NCBI GenBank assembly: GCA_937893735.1
Contig: CALBGD010000411.1
Coordinates: forward strand, 1 to 16,552
Length of the DNA stretch: 16,552 bases
Direction: 5' to 3'
Origin: an uncultured Clostridia bacterium
GTDB lineage: Bacteria; Bacillota; Clostridia; Oscillospirales; Ruminococcaceae
Position numbers and translations under genes: made by a program. This document shows, piece by piece, positions 1 through 7,699 of this stretch (positions are counted from its first letter, which is position 1; every line of letters starts with the position of its first letter). The notes under the pieces are model-generated. The model searched no databases. It was not told the origin of the DNA and saw only the letters and a list, made by a program, of their open reading frames with translations.

Positions 1-170
1 CAGAGCAGCAGAGGGAGGTTCCTGCGGAGAGCGGAAAAAAGCTGGCTGACAGCCCGTACTATGCGGTCATATACCCCGAGCAGCATTGCGGCGGTGCCTC
101 CGCTGACGCCGGGTATCGTCATGGCGGCTCCCACGCCAAGACCGCTGATGATGTATTTCAAAGCGTCCAT
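1..170 (-). CDS. DUF368 / PopT-type undecaprenyl-phosphate translocase, N-terminal part
   Basis: Only the first 56 codons lie in the window; the gene runs off the left edge. The visible protein starts MDALKYIISGLGVGAAM and continues with TIPGVSGGTAAMLLGVYDR, the signature of DUF368 membrane proteins (glycine-rich start, then IPGVSGGT and a G-x-Y-[DE] motif). DUF368 proteins (PopT) are known to return the C55 lipid carrier undecaprenyl phosphate to the cytoplasmic face for peptidoglycan and wall polymer synthesis. The start is well fixed: AAAGGAGAGAAT lies directly before the ATG. It is transcribed divergently from secG across a 188-bp gap. A weak promoter candidate on this strand is TTGAAA (244-249) and CACAAT (221-226) with a 17-bp spacer. 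Family assignment is good; the rest of the protein cannot be judged. Confidence 0.85.
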   Translation of the reverse strand, partial: MDALKYIISGLGVGAAMTIPGVSGGTAAMLLGVYDRIVRAVSQLFSALRRNLPLLL

Positions 171-268
171 ATTCTCTCCTTTTTAATATAGTATGCCGCA
201 GGCACTCCGGGAATACATTTATTGTGACCTGAAATCGGCGCTTTTTCAAAAAAAATTTCAAAAAACAC

Positions 269-297
269 TTGCATTTTATGAGAATATGTGGTATACT
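269..297 (+). promoter_or_regulatory. Sigma-A promoter of secG (extended -10)
   Basis: TTGCAT at 269-274 and TATACT at 292-297 are separated by 17 bp, and TG one base upstream of the -10 (289-290) gives an extended -10. A/T tracts at 242-265 could act as an UP element. The predicted transcript starts near 304, giving a leader of about 55 nt. Confidence 0.8.
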
Positions 298-358
298 TGA
301 TTAGTATGATATCACTTGTACCTATCAATGTACATAATTATATGGAGGATTGTATTAA

Positions 359-796
359 ATGGGAATTTTTGAAATAATCAGCGCTATCGTTCTGATAATC
401 GCTTGTGTATTTATCGTTATCGTGGTTCTTATGCAGGACACCAAGACTCAGATGTCTCAGACCATTTCCGGTAACTCCAGCGACAACTATTACGGAAAGA
501 ATTCCGGCAGAACCAAGGAGGCAATGCTCAACAAGGCAATGACCACCGCGGCTATCGTGTTCTTTGTCCTGGCGCTTGTTGTTAACATCGTGAACGTTTA
601 CCTGGGCGGCTCCAAGAATGACAGCTCCGCAAGCTCCGATACTTCAAGCATTTCCACAAGCGTGGACGCAACCACTTCTGAGGCTGACGCAGCGGGAACA
701 GCCGAGGAAAGCAAGCCGGCAACTGCCGAGGCTTCCTCCAACAGTGATACGGCGGCGACCGCGCAGGCAGAGAGCGGACAGACTGCTGAACAGTAA
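359..796 (+). CDS. secG: SecG, protein-export channel subunit, with acidic low-complexity tail
   Basis: SecG is the small accessory subunit of the SecYEG translocon. The 145-aa protein has a first membrane helix at about residues 4-25, the family's polar loop (VVLMQDTKTQMSQTISGNS, then a YYGK segment) and a second helix at about 62-83. GGAGGA at 344-349 lies 9 nt before the ATG; an earlier ATG at 342 is out of frame. Known SecG proteins are about 75-110 aa. Here residues 84-145 form a tail made almost entirely of S, T, A, D, E, Q, G, N and K. If topology is as in E. coli SecG (both ends outside), the tail is extracytoplasmic. secG upstream of rnr is a classic gene order, but a terminator separates the two here. 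Confidence 0.93.
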   Translation: MGIFEIISAIVLIIACVFIVIVVLMQDTKTQMSQTISGNSSDNYYGKNSGRTKEAMLNKAMTTAAIVFFVLALVVNIVNVYLGGSKNDSSASSDTSSISTSVDATTSEADAAGTAEESKPATAEASSNSDTAATAQAESGQTAEQ

Positions 797-798
797 AA

Positions 799-830
799 GC
801 AAGGACAGGTTCACCGCCTGTCCTTTTTTG
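799..830 (+). terminator. Rho-independent terminator of secG
   Basis: AAGGACAGG (801-809) pairs with CCTGTCCTT (817-825) around a 7-nt loop and is followed by a run of T (824-829). It begins 4 nt after the secG stop codon. Confidence 0.88.
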
Positions 831-871
831 TTAATAGAAGATAAATCCGGTGTAAATACTATCTTGGGACG

Positions 872-926
872 CGCTGAATAAAGCAAAATCAGACGCGCGG
901 GCGGGTCGGTTATGTTGTATTCAGCG
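872..926 (+). repeat. 9-bp inverted repeat in the rnr leader
   Basis: CGCTGAATA at 872-880 is the exact reverse complement of TATTCAGCG at 918-926, enclosing a 37-nt loop upstream of the rnr ribosome site. It could close a stem in the rnr leader RNA. No convincing promoter was found in the 831-957 gap; TTGTTA at 828-833 with TAAATA at 853-858 (19-bp spacer) is only a weak candidate. Function unknown. Confidence 0.4.
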
Positions 927-957
927 TTTACCAAGCACACCCGGAGAAAGGAATTAT

Positions 958-3075
958 ATGAACAAGCTGAAAATATCCATACTGATGGCTCTATATAAGG
1001 CGGGCGAAAAGGGAATGTCCGTCAAGCAGCTCGCGGACTGGCTCGGCGTAAACAAAAAGGGCGTGAAGAAGCTGGAAAACACCCTCGACGAGATGAAGCA
1101 GCACAACGACATCGCGTACAAAAAAGGAAGCTGCTGGATAAAGCACCCGGAAAATTACTTCAAGGCTGAGGTCAGCCGCGTATCGCAGAAATCCGGATTC
1201 GTGAAGTCCCTCGGCGGTGAGCCTGCCGAGTATTTCGTGCGCGGCCGCGACCTGATGGGCGCTATCCCCGGAGACATCGTTCTTGCCAGAAAGACCGCTG
1301 ACGCAGACGAGCGCTTCTCCGCCGAGGCGGTTGTAATGGCGGTGATCGAGGAAAACGACCGCCTGCTTTCCGGAGTTATCACCGCTGTCGGCAACAAGCT
1401 TATGGTGCTACCGGACAAGCTTTGCAGCGACCCGCTGGTCATCGCGAAGGTATCGAAGCCGGCGGTGATGCACGTCGGCGACAAGGTGGTGTTCTCCATA
1501 AAGAAGCGCGGCGAGCGCCACATGGACCACACCGTGAACATCATAGACGTGCTGGGCTCCAGCGACTGCGCGAAATCCGGGGCTCAGGCGTATATGCTCT
1601 CAAACGGGCTCCATACGGAGTTCCCGCCGGAGGTGCTGCTTGAGGCTTCAAAGCTCGACATGGACGAGCCGGACGGCGACGAGATACTCCGCAGGCTCGA
1701 CCTGCGCGGGGAGCCTATCTTTACGATAGACGGCGCGGACACCAAGGACATTGACGACGCCGTGAGCATAGCCAAGACCGACCGCTGCTATAAGCTGGGA
1801 GTCCACATTGCGGACGTTTCCCACTACGTCACAAAGGGCAGCGAGCTGGACAAGGAGGCGTTCTACCGCGGTACTTCGATATACTACGCGGATCAGGTGG
1901 TGCCCATGCTCCCGAGGGAGCTTTCCAACGGGATATGCTCGCTGAATCCGCAGGTGGACAGGCTCGCATTCTCCTGCCTGATGGACGTCAGCTTTGAGGG
2001 AAAGCTGCTTTCCTACCGCTTTGAGAAATCCGTCATCAGAAGCCGCGTAAAGGGCGTGTACTCCGAGGTCAATAAGATAATCGACGGCACTGCCGATGAG
2101 GAAATAAAAGCGAAATACGCACGCGTGCTCGACCGCATTCCTCTCATGAAGGAGCTTGCGGATATTCTGGAAAAGAACCGCATTGAGCGCGGCGCCCCCG
2201 AGATAGACACGCAGGAATCCAAGATAATCACCGATGAAAACGGCGTGTGCATTGACGTTAAGCCGAGAAATACAGGTATTGCGGAGGGCATAATCGAGGA
2301 GTTCATGCTGATGGCGAACAACTCCGCGGCGGCTCTGGCGATGAAAGAGAAGATTCCGTTCGTGTACAGAGTCCACGAGGCTCCCACGACTGAGAAGCTC
2401 GACCAGCTCAACGAAACGCTGACCGCGCTTGGCATAAATCCGGAGGGGATAGGCGCGAATGCCTCCGCCGGCGACCTTGCAAGGATACTCCGGGAGAACC
2501 GCGACAGCGACCGCGCGATGGTCATAAACCGCATTGTTCTGCGCACCATGATGAAAGCGCGTTACAGCGAGGAGCCCCTTGGGCATTACGGTCTGGTCAT
2601 GCCGGAGTACGCGCATTTCACCTCTCCGATACGCCGATATGCAGACCTGTCCATTCACCGTATCCTGACGGATTATGTGTACGCCCTCGACCACGAGAAG
2701 CTTTGCCGGAAGTACGCGGCATTTGCGGCTTCTGCGGCACTCCAGGCAAGCAATACAGAGCTTTCCGCCGTCCGCTGTGAGCGCGAATGCGAGAACTTCT
2801 ACATGGCTGAGTACATGAAAGCGCACATCGGCGAGGAATTCGACGGCATGATATCCGGTGTCAGCGCAGGCGGAGTTTACGTTGTCCTGCCGAACACGAT
2901 AGAGGGCATGGTGTCCGTTACCGCGCTCCCGATGGGAGAATACGAGGTACAGCACGGCGTTATCCTGACGGGCGCTGTCGATGGAAGCATCTTCACGGTT
3001 GGCGACAAGGTCCGCGTGAAGTGCGTTAACGTCAACGTAAACGGCGGCTTCATCGACTTTGAATTCGTGAAATAG
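958..3075 (+). CDS. rnr: Ribonuclease R (3'-5' exoribonuclease)
   Basis: RNase R degrades structured RNA processively from the 3' end in the cytoplasm (mRNA, rRNA and, with tmRNA-SmpB, non-stop mRNA). The 705-aa protein has a winged-helix N-terminus (about 1-65), cold-shock/OB domains (about 70-200), the RNB catalytic domain (about 248-575) and a C-terminal S1 domain (about 624-705). The catalytic cluster DGADTKDIDDA gives D258, D264, D266 and D267, the same D-x5-D-x-D-D spacing as the four metal-binding Asp of E. coli RNase R. The start follows AGAAAGGA, 7 nt upstream. The S1 domain ends the protein, so the lysine-rich tail of the E. coli enzyme is absent. smpB, often the next gene in Firmicutes, is not here; repeats follow. 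Confidence 0.96.
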   Translation: MNKLKISILMALYKAGEKGMSVKQLADWLGVNKKGVKKLENTLDEMKQHNDIAYKKGSCWIKHPENYFKAEVSRVSQKSGFVKSLGGEPAEYFVRGRDLMGAIPGDIVLARKTADADERFSAEAVVMAVIEENDRLLSGVITAVGNKLMVLPDKLCSDPLVIAKVSKPAVMHVGDKVVFSIKKRGERHMDHTVNIIDVLGSSDCAKSGAQAYMLSNGLHTEFPPEVLLEASKLDMDEPDGDEILRRLDLRGEPIFTIDGADTKDIDDAVSIAKTDRCYKLGVHIADVSHYVTKGSELDKEAFYRGTSIYYADQVVPMLPRELSNGICSLNPQVDRLAFSCLMDVSFEGKLLSYRFEKSVIRSRVKGVYSEVNKIIDGTADEEIKAKYARVLDRIPLMKELADILEKNRIERGAPEIDTQESKIITDENGVCIDVKPRNTGIAEGIIEEFMLMANNSAAALAMKEKIPFVYRVHEAPTTEKLDQLNETLTALGINPEGIGANASAGDLARILRENRDSDRAMVINRIVLRTMMKARYSEEPLGHYGLVMPEYAHFTSPIRRYADLSIHRILTDYVYALDHEKLCRKYAAFAASAALQASNTELSAVRCERECENFYMAEYMKAHIGEEFDGMISGVSAGGVYVVLPNTIEGMVSVTALPMGEYEVQHGVILTGAVDGSIFTVGDKVRVKCVNVNVNGGFIDFEFVK

Positions 3076-3097
3076 AAACCGCTCATAATAAATGTAG

Positions 3098-3117
3098 GGG
3101 AGGGGCTTGCCCCTCCC
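3098..3117 (+). repeat. CUUG-loop hairpin repeat, copy 1 (3' of rnr)
   Basis: A perfect palindrome, GGGAGGGG-CTTG-CCCCTCCC, begins 22 nt after the rnr stop and reads in the rnr direction. As RNA it would be an 8-bp G/C stem capped by a CUUG tetraloop on a G-C closing pair. There is no T-run after it, so it is not a standard terminator. The core recurs at 3289 (reverse strand), 8838 and, in variant form, 16472. Confidence 0.85.
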
Positions 3118-3146
3118 GATTTATCCAAATACCAAAACACGACAAT

Positions 3147-3177
3147 GACGCCGCGCATAAAAGTGCGGGAGGGGCAA
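3147..3177 (+). repeat. 31-bp direct repeat, copy A
   Basis: Bases 3147-3177 are identical to 3269-3299. The unit begins GACGCCGCGCATAAAAG and ends with the left arm of the G-rich hairpin (GGGAGGGGCAA). In this copy the hairpin's right arm is missing; the sequence continues into unrelated bases that form only an imperfect stem (GGGGCAAT with ATTGTCCCC). Confidence 0.9.
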
Positions 3178-3212
3178 TCAGGACGATTGTCCCCACGCAC
3201 CAGAGCGCGTGT

Positions 3213-3258
3213 CTCCCCCAGTGGGGGAGGTGGCGCGAAGCGACAGAGGGGCTGACCG
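3213..3258 (+). repeat. Dispersed intergenic element fragment (CTCCCCCA palindrome plus GCGAAGCGACAGAGGGG)
   Basis: CTCCCCCA (3213-3220) and TGGGGGAG (3222-3229) are perfect inverted arms around one base, followed by GGTGGCGCGAAGCGACAGAG and GGG. From general knowledge this resembles a palindromic repeat common between genes of gut Clostridia, but I cannot confirm that from this window, where it occurs once. Confidence 0.55.
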
Positions 3259-3268
3259 ACAGACCATG

Positions 3269-3299
3269 GACGCCGCGCATAAAAGTGCGGGAGGGGCAA
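3269..3299 (+). repeat. 31-bp direct repeat, copy B
   Basis: Identical to 3147-3177, with starts 122 bp apart. Here the repeat runs into a complete hairpin (3289-3308), so this copy is intact and copy A is truncated. Confidence 0.9.
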
Positions 3300-3308
3300 G
3301 CCCCTCCC
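3289..3308 (-). repeat. CUUG-loop hairpin repeat, copy 2 (3' of the GNAT gene)
   Basis: The same 20-bp palindrome as copy 1, but inverted: the plus strand shows CAAG at the centre, so the CTTG loop lies on the minus strand. It begins 12 nt past the stop of the minus-strand GNAT gene, so it again reads in the sense direction of the gene it follows. Confidence 0.85.
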
Positions 3309-3320
3309 CAACGATATGAT

Positions 3321-3842
3321 TTACGGCATTTCCAGCACGAATAATTTCTCCCGGCGGATCTCGTCTGAGCCGCGGTTCTTTCTTCCGGAGGATTCCTCCG
3401 CGAAGCGGAATCCCAGCTTCTCCATTACCCGCTGTGAAGCCGCGTTTTCGCTGTCGCAGTGGGCGATGAACCGCCGTATCCCGGAGGTCTCACGGCAGAA
3501 TTCCATGAGCGCTTTTGCGGCTTCTCCCGCGTAGCCGTGACCATGGGCGCCGCGCGCCATTATCCAGCCGAGCTCCCATGCGGAGCCGTTCTCTTCAAGA
3601 TAGGCGCTGACGGAGCCTATGTGCCGCCCGTCCAGCATTACCGCCATTTCGTAGAATCCCGGGCGCTCCTTTGCGGCTTCGGCTTCGCATTTCCTGAGAT
3701 AACGCTCCGTTTCGGCGATGTCTTTCACCGGCAGGAACACCATCAGCCGCGTAAGCTCCGGGTCGGCGGCGTATTTGTGCGTGGAGTTAAGGTGCTTTGT
3801 TCCGAGCGGCTCCAGCGTGAGCCGTGGTGTTGTGAGCGTCAT
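3321..3842 (-). CDS. GNAT family N-acetyltransferase (RimJ/RimL-like)
   Basis: A 173-aa member of the Acetyltransf_3 (RimJ/RimL-like) branch, which moves acetyl from acetyl-CoA to an amine on a protein N-terminus or small molecule. It starts with the typical LTTPRLTLEPLG strand. Motif A is at about residues 92-112 (ELGWIMARGAHGHGYAGEAA), with the GxGxA pyrophosphate loop as HGHGYAGEA. The later CDSENAASQRVMEKLGFRF segment is the usual motif B region. AAAGGAG sits just before the ATG. The gene follows malQ after only 15 nt, so the two are probably co-transcribed. The substrate cannot be predicted, and a link to glucan metabolism is not implied by adjacency. Confidence 0.85.
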   Translation of the reverse strand: MTLTTPRLTLEPLGTKHLNSTHKYAADPELTRLMVFLPVKDIAETERYLRKCEAEAAKERPGFYEMAVMLDGRHIGSVSAYLEENGSAWELGWIMARGAHGHGYAGEAAKALMEFCRETSGIRRFIAHCDSENAASQRVMEKLGFRFAEESSGRKNRGSDEIRREKLFVLEMP

Positions 3843-3857
3843 GTCTGCTCCTTTCGG

Positions 3858-5330
3858 TCATCTGAAATAGGTCTCGGCGAGGGCGCGGAGCTTCTCTGCC
3901 TTTGCGGCGCTGAGCTTCCCCGGCAGCATACGCCACTTCCAGTTTCCGCCCACCGTGGAGGGAACGTTCATTCTCGCCTCTTTCCCCAGCCCGAGGATAT
4001 CCTGCATGGGAATTATCGCGAGGGCGGCGGGGCTTGCGTAGACCGTCCGCACGCACGCCATATTGAAGCGCTCAAAAAGGCGCTGGTCAACGTAGCTCTT
4101 TGCCATCGCCTTTGCACGGGGGTCGGCTTCCCGGAGCCATTCCATTATCGTGGAGTTGTCGTGGGTGCCGGTGTAGGCACAGCAGTTCGCGGGGTAGTTG
4201 TGCGGCAGGTGGTCGTTGTCGGTGTGCTCGGCGTTGAAGCCGAACTGGAGCACGCGCATTCCCGGGAATCCGGTGTCGCGCAGGAGCTTTTTCACGCTCT
4301 CAAAGATGTCGCCGAGATCCTCTGCTATGATGTTAACGTCCCCGAGGTCGTTCTTCACGGCGTTGAAAAGCTCCATGCCGGGGCCTTTCTCCCAGACGCC
4401 GCGCTCTGCGGTGAGCTCCCCGGCGGGAATAGCGTAGTAGGTGTCGAACGCGCGGAAGTGGTCGATACGCAGCATATCAAAGCTCTCCTGAGCCTTTCCT
4501 ATCCGCTGGAGCCACCACTTGTAGCCGGTCTTGTGCATTTCCTGCCAGTTGTAGAGCGGATTCCCCCAGAGCTGTCCGGTTTTCGAGAAGTAGTCCGGCG
4601 GAACTCCGGCAACGCGCTTCGGCTCGTGCTTCTCGTTTAGCTCGAACAGCTCCGGCTGAGCCCACACGTCCGCGCAGTCCGGCGAAACGTAGATGGGGAT
4701 ATCCCCGATGAGCTGTATGCCGTTCTTGTTGCAGTAGCGGTGGAATCTGTCCCACTGCCGCCAGAATACATACTGCACGAATTTCACGAACTTTATTTCC
4801 TCGCTGAGCTCCTCGCGCCAGCGCTTGAGCGCCTCCGGCTTCCGCATTTTTATGTCCTCGTCCCACTGGGTGTAGGGCTTGCTGCCGAATTTCGATTTCA
4901 GCGCGGTGAACAGCGCATAGTCCTCCAGCCAGTCCTGCTCGTCAATGACGAACGAGGTGTAGCCCACGTCGTCCGTGAATCCCGCGAATGCTTCACGCAG
5001 GAGCGCCATTTTGCTCCTGCTCACCTTGTCGAAATCAACAAAGGTGGGGTCGGCGCCATAGTCTGCGTCGTCAACGGAGCTCTTCGCGAGCCAGCCGCTT
5101 TCAACGAGGTCGTCGAGGTCTATCAGCAGGGGATTCCCCGCGAACGAGGAAAACGGCTGATACGGCGAATCCGCGTAGCCGGTAGGGCCTATTGGCAGCA
5201 CCTGCCAGTACTTCTGACCGGCGCTTTTCAGCCAGTCTGCGAACCTTTCGGCTTCCTTGCCGAAAGTCCCTATCCCATAGGGGGAGGGCAGGCTGGAAAT
5301 GTGCATAAGTATTCCACAGCTTCTTTTCAT
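3858..5330 (-). CDS. malQ: 4-alpha-glucanotransferase (amylomaltase, GH77)
   Basis: MalQ transfers alpha-1,4-glucan segments between maltodextrins in the cytoplasm, releasing glucose and making longer chains for phosphorylase. The 490-aa length is normal. It opens with RSCGILMHISSLPSPYGIGT and carries the three GH77 catalytic acids: D290 in LRIDHFRAFD (nucleophile), E337 in IIAEDLGD (acid/base) and D391 in YTGTHDNST. Their spacing (47 and 54 residues) closely matches Thermus amylomaltase (293, 340, 395). The start follows AGGAGAAAAG. It is the second gene of a minus-strand unit, 24 nt after a small membrane-peptide gene and 15 nt before the GNAT gene. No other maltose or glycogen gene is in the window. 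Confidence 0.96.
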   Translation of the reverse strand: MKRSCGILMHISSLPSPYGIGTFGKEAERFADWLKSAGQKYWQVLPIGPTGYADSPYQPFSSFAGNPLLIDLDDLVESGWLAKSSVDDADYGADPTFVDFDKVSRSKMALLREAFAGFTDDVGYTSFVIDEQDWLEDYALFTALKSKFGSKPYTQWDEDIKMRKPEALKRWREELSEEIKFVKFVQYVFWRQWDRFHRYCNKNGIQLIGDIPIYVSPDCADVWAQPELFELNEKHEPKRVAGVPPDYFSKTGQLWGNPLYNWQEMHKTGYKWWLQRIGKAQESFDMLRIDHFRAFDTYYAIPAGELTAERGVWEKGPGMELFNAVKNDLGDVNIIAEDLGDIFESVKKLLRDTGFPGMRVLQFGFNAEHTDNDHLPHNYPANCCAYTGTHDNSTIMEWLREADPRAKAMAKSYVDQRLFERFNMACVRTVYASPAALAIIPMQDILGLGKEARMNVPSTVGGNWKWRMLPGKLSAAKAEKLRALAETYFR

Positions 5331-5354
5331 CTTTTCTCCTGTTCTGTATCTCTG

Positions 5355-5486
5355 TCAGTGATTCTGTGCGTAGAGCCGCAGCAGTATTATCGCAAGAAGC
5401 GACGCCCCGCATATCACCCAGTTTATGATTATCTGCCTTTTCAGCTTTGTCTTGGAGTTCCTGCCCTTGTCGTCTTTTTTCGCCAT
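5355..5486 (-). CDS. 43-aa single-span membrane peptide, unknown function
   Basis: A short ORF reads MAKKDDKGRNSKTKLKRQ and then an apolar stretch of about 20 residues (IIINWVICGASLLAIILLRL) ending YAQNH. So it has a strongly basic, charged N-terminus of about 18 residues and one membrane helix, probably with the N-terminus inside. Support for it being real: GGAGG lies 9-10 nt before the ATG, a good promoter lies upstream on the same strand, and it ends 24 nt before malQ, where the malQ ribosome site begins. It overlaps longer ORFs in other frames that lack this support. I do not recognise a family. Confidence 0.72.
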   Translation of the reverse strand: MAKKDDKGRNSKTKLKRQIIINWVICGASLLAIILLRLYAQNH

Positions 5487-5561
5487 TGTGATACCTCCGG
5501 AACCGGGACAAAGCCGTACGGATATGTGTAAGCTCCGCCCTGTTTATTTAATTATACAGTT

Positions 5562-5591
5562 ATTTTAACACTAATATACCCGGTTTGTCAA
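5562..5591 (-). promoter_or_regulatory. Sigma-A promoter of the membrane peptide-malQ-GNAT unit
   Basis: On the minus strand TTGACA (5586-5591) and TAAAAT (5562-5567) are separated by 18 bp, with TG one base before the -10. It gives a leader of about 70 nt. The topB gene diverges from the same gap; its own plus-strand promoter is not clear (TAATAT at 5572-5577 is the best -10, with no good -35). Confidence 0.75.
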
Positions 5592-5614
5592 GACTGGGTG
5601 CGAAAGGAACCATT

Positions 5615-7696
5615 ATGAAACTTGTTATCGCAGAAAAGCCCTCAGTCGGAAATTCCATCGCCAGAATAATCGGCGCGACCCGCCGCGGGGACGGCTTCAC
5701 CGAGGGAAACGGCTACATAGTAAGCTGGTGCTTCGGCCATCTTGTGGCGCTCTCCTCCCCGGAGGAATACGACAAGAAATACGGCAAGCCGTGGAAGCTC
5801 TCAAACCTGCCCATAATCCCGCTGGAATTCCGCTGGACCGTGCTGGAGAGCACCGCGCCGCAGTTCGAGAAGCTCAGACAGCTCATGGAGCGCCCGGATG
5901 TTGACGAGCTCATCTGCGCCACTGACGCGGGGCGCGAGGGGGAATGCGTGTTCCGGTACGTCTATAATCAGGCGGGGTGCACAAAGCCGTTCAGGCGGCT
6001 GTGGATAAGCTCCATGACGGACGAGGCTATCCGGGACGGGTTCAGTAATCTCCGCCCGGGGAGCGACTATGACGCGCTGTACCGCAGCGGACTTGCCCGC
6101 AACAAGGCTGACTGGATAGTCGGCATGAACGCAACTCAGCTCTTCACGGTGAAGTACCGCAGCCTGCTTTCCGTGGGCAGAGTCCAGACCCCGACCCTCG
6201 CCATGCTGGTGGAGCGCGAGAAGAAGATACAGCAGTTCGCGGCGGCGAGATACTACACGCTGGAGCTGAACTGCGGCAAATTCAGGGCGGAGAGCGACAA
6301 GATAGAGCCGCTGGAGGTGGAAAAGGCTGCTTCCGCCTGCGGAAAGACCGCCGTGGTGAAGTCCGTGGTAAAGGAGCAGAAGAACGCGAATCCCCCGAAG
6401 CTGTACGACCTGACCTCGCTCCAGCGGGACGCGAACAAGCTGTTCGGCTACACGGCTCAGCAGACCCTCGACTGCGCCCAGAAGCTCTACGAAAGCAAGC
6501 TGATGACCTACCCCAGAACGGATAGCTGCTACCTTACGGACGACATGGAGCAGACCGCGCTGGATATGGTAGAGCGCACCGCGAGAGCGTTCAAGTTCGG
6601 CGCGGATTACGAGGCGCAGGGCTGCGTCCCGGACGTTAAGCGGCTGATAAACAACGACAAGGTGAGCGACCATCACGCTCTGCTGCCCACAAAGGAGATT
6701 TCCCGGTTCGATTTCAGCAGGCTCTCCGAGGAGTGCTGGAATGTGCTTATGCTGGTTGCGGCGCGGCTTCTGCTGGCGGTTTCCCCGGTGCACACCTACA
6801 ACACTGTCACTGCGGTGCTGGAGTGCGGCGGCAGGGACTTCACAGCCCGCGGAAAGACGGTAGTGCAGGGTGGCTGGAAGCAGCTTGAAAGCTCCATAAA
6901 GGCGGGGATAAAGGGGATATCCCAGGAGCCGGACGAGGACTCCGCAGACGAGCCCTCCGGGGGACTGCCGCCGCTTTCCGAGGGGAGCGAGGTCGCGGTG
7001 AAAGCCGTGAAGCAGTTGGAGCACAAGACCACTCCGCCCAAGCGCTACACGGAGGATATGCTGCTTTCCGCGATGGAGCACGCAGGCAGCGACAGCTACG
7101 ATGATGACGACGATGTGGAGAAAAAGGGACTTGGCACTCCGGCGACCCGGGCGGCGATAATCGAGACCCTTGTAAAGCGGGAGTACGTTGAGCGAAAGGG
7201 CAAGCAGCTCATTCCCACCGACAAGGGGATACGCGTTATCGACATCGTGCCGGAAAAGGTGAAGTCCCCGGCAATGACCGCCGAATGGGAGAGCACCCTC
7301 CAGAAGATAGCGCGGGGCGAAGCGGACGACCAGAAATTCCTTGCGGACATGACCGAGTTCACAAAGCAGCTTATCCGGGACAACGCCGGGGAGGTCAGCC
7401 GTGACAGCAATCCGTTCAGGTTCTCGCGGCTTCCGGTGATAGGGAAGTGCCCCAAGTGCGGAAAGAACGTCTACGCGTTCCCGAAGTCCTATTCCTGCGA
7501 GGACAGCCGCGGCTCCTGCGGCTTCTACTTCATGCGGGAGATATGGGGCAAGGAGGTCAGCGAAACTCAGGCGAAGCGCATTCTTGAAAAGGGAAGCTCA
7601 ATCACGCTGAAGGGCTTTCAGGACAGGCAGGGCAATCCCTGCTCAGGAAAGCTCGTGCTTGCCGACGGCAGGGTGCGTGTAGAGCTCGACAAGTAA
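5615..7696 (+). CDS. topB: DNA topoisomerase III (type IA)
   Basis: TopB relaxes and decatenates DNA through a 5'-phosphotyrosine intermediate. The 693-aa protein begins MKLVIAEKPSVG (TOPRIM strand 1, catalytic Glu in AEKPS), then CATDAGREGE (TOPRIM acidic motif), with active-site Tyr Y299 in LMTYPRTDSCY. A zinc-finger-like C-terminus follows: C612-x2-C615-x12-C628-x6-C635. I chose the ATG at 5615, preceded by AAAGGA; an in-frame TTG at 5585 lies inside the divergent promoter and has no ribosome site. The TOPRIM motif reads DxGxE rather than DxDxE, which is usual for Bacillus-type TopB. No conjugation or relaxase genes surround it, so it looks chromosomal rather than part of an integrative element. 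Confidence 0.95.
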   Translation: MKLVIAEKPSVGNSIARIIGATRRGDGFTEGNGYIVSWCFGHLVALSSPEEYDKKYGKPWKLSNLPIIPLEFRWTVLESTAPQFEKLRQLMERPDVDELICATDAGREGECVFRYVYNQAGCTKPFRRLWISSMTDEAIRDGFSNLRPGSDYDALYRSGLARNKADWIVGMNATQLFTVKYRSLLSVGRVQTPTLAMLVEREKKIQQFAAARYYTLELNCGKFRAESDKIEPLEVEKAASACGKTAVVKSVVKEQKNANPPKLYDLTSLQRDANKLFGYTAQQTLDCAQKLYESKLMTYPRTDSCYLTDDMEQTALDMVERTARAFKFGADYEAQGCVPDVKRLINNDKVSDHHALLPTKEISRFDFSRLSEECWNVLMLVAARLLLAVSPVHTYNTVTAVLECGGRDFTARGKTVVQGGWKQLESSIKAGIKGISQEPDEDSADEPSGGLPPLSEGSEVAVKAVKQLEHKTTPPKRYTEDMLLSAMEHAGSDSYDDDDDVEKKGLGTPATRAAIIETLVKREYVERKGKQLIPTDKGIRVIDIVPEKVKSPAMTAEWESTLQKIARGEADDQKFLADMTEFTKQLIRDNAGEVSRDSNPFRFSRLPVIGKCPKCGKNVYAFPKSYSCEDSRGSCGFYFMREIWGKEVSETQAKRILEKGSSITLKGFQDRQGNPCSGKLVLADGRVRVELDK

Positions 7697-7699
7697 GGC

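Noticed and set aside
317..334. TGTAC-N8-GTACA inverted repeat in the secG leader
   Set aside because: Five-base arms in a short AT-rich leader are expected by chance, and nothing links them to a known regulator.
3147..3299. Possible CRISPR array from the identical 31-bp repeats
   Set aside because: There are only two copies, 91 bp apart, the intervening DNA contains other repeats, and no cas genes are present.
5900..5945. Apparent loss of a TOPRIM aspartate in TopB (DAGRE instead of DxDRE)
   Set aside because: Bacillus-type TopB proteins commonly carry the TDAGREGE form, so this is typical of the subfamily.
5615..7696. topB as a sign of an integrative conjugative element
   Set aside because: No relaxase, coupling protein, integrase or transfer genes flank it, and its codon use looks like that of its neighbours.
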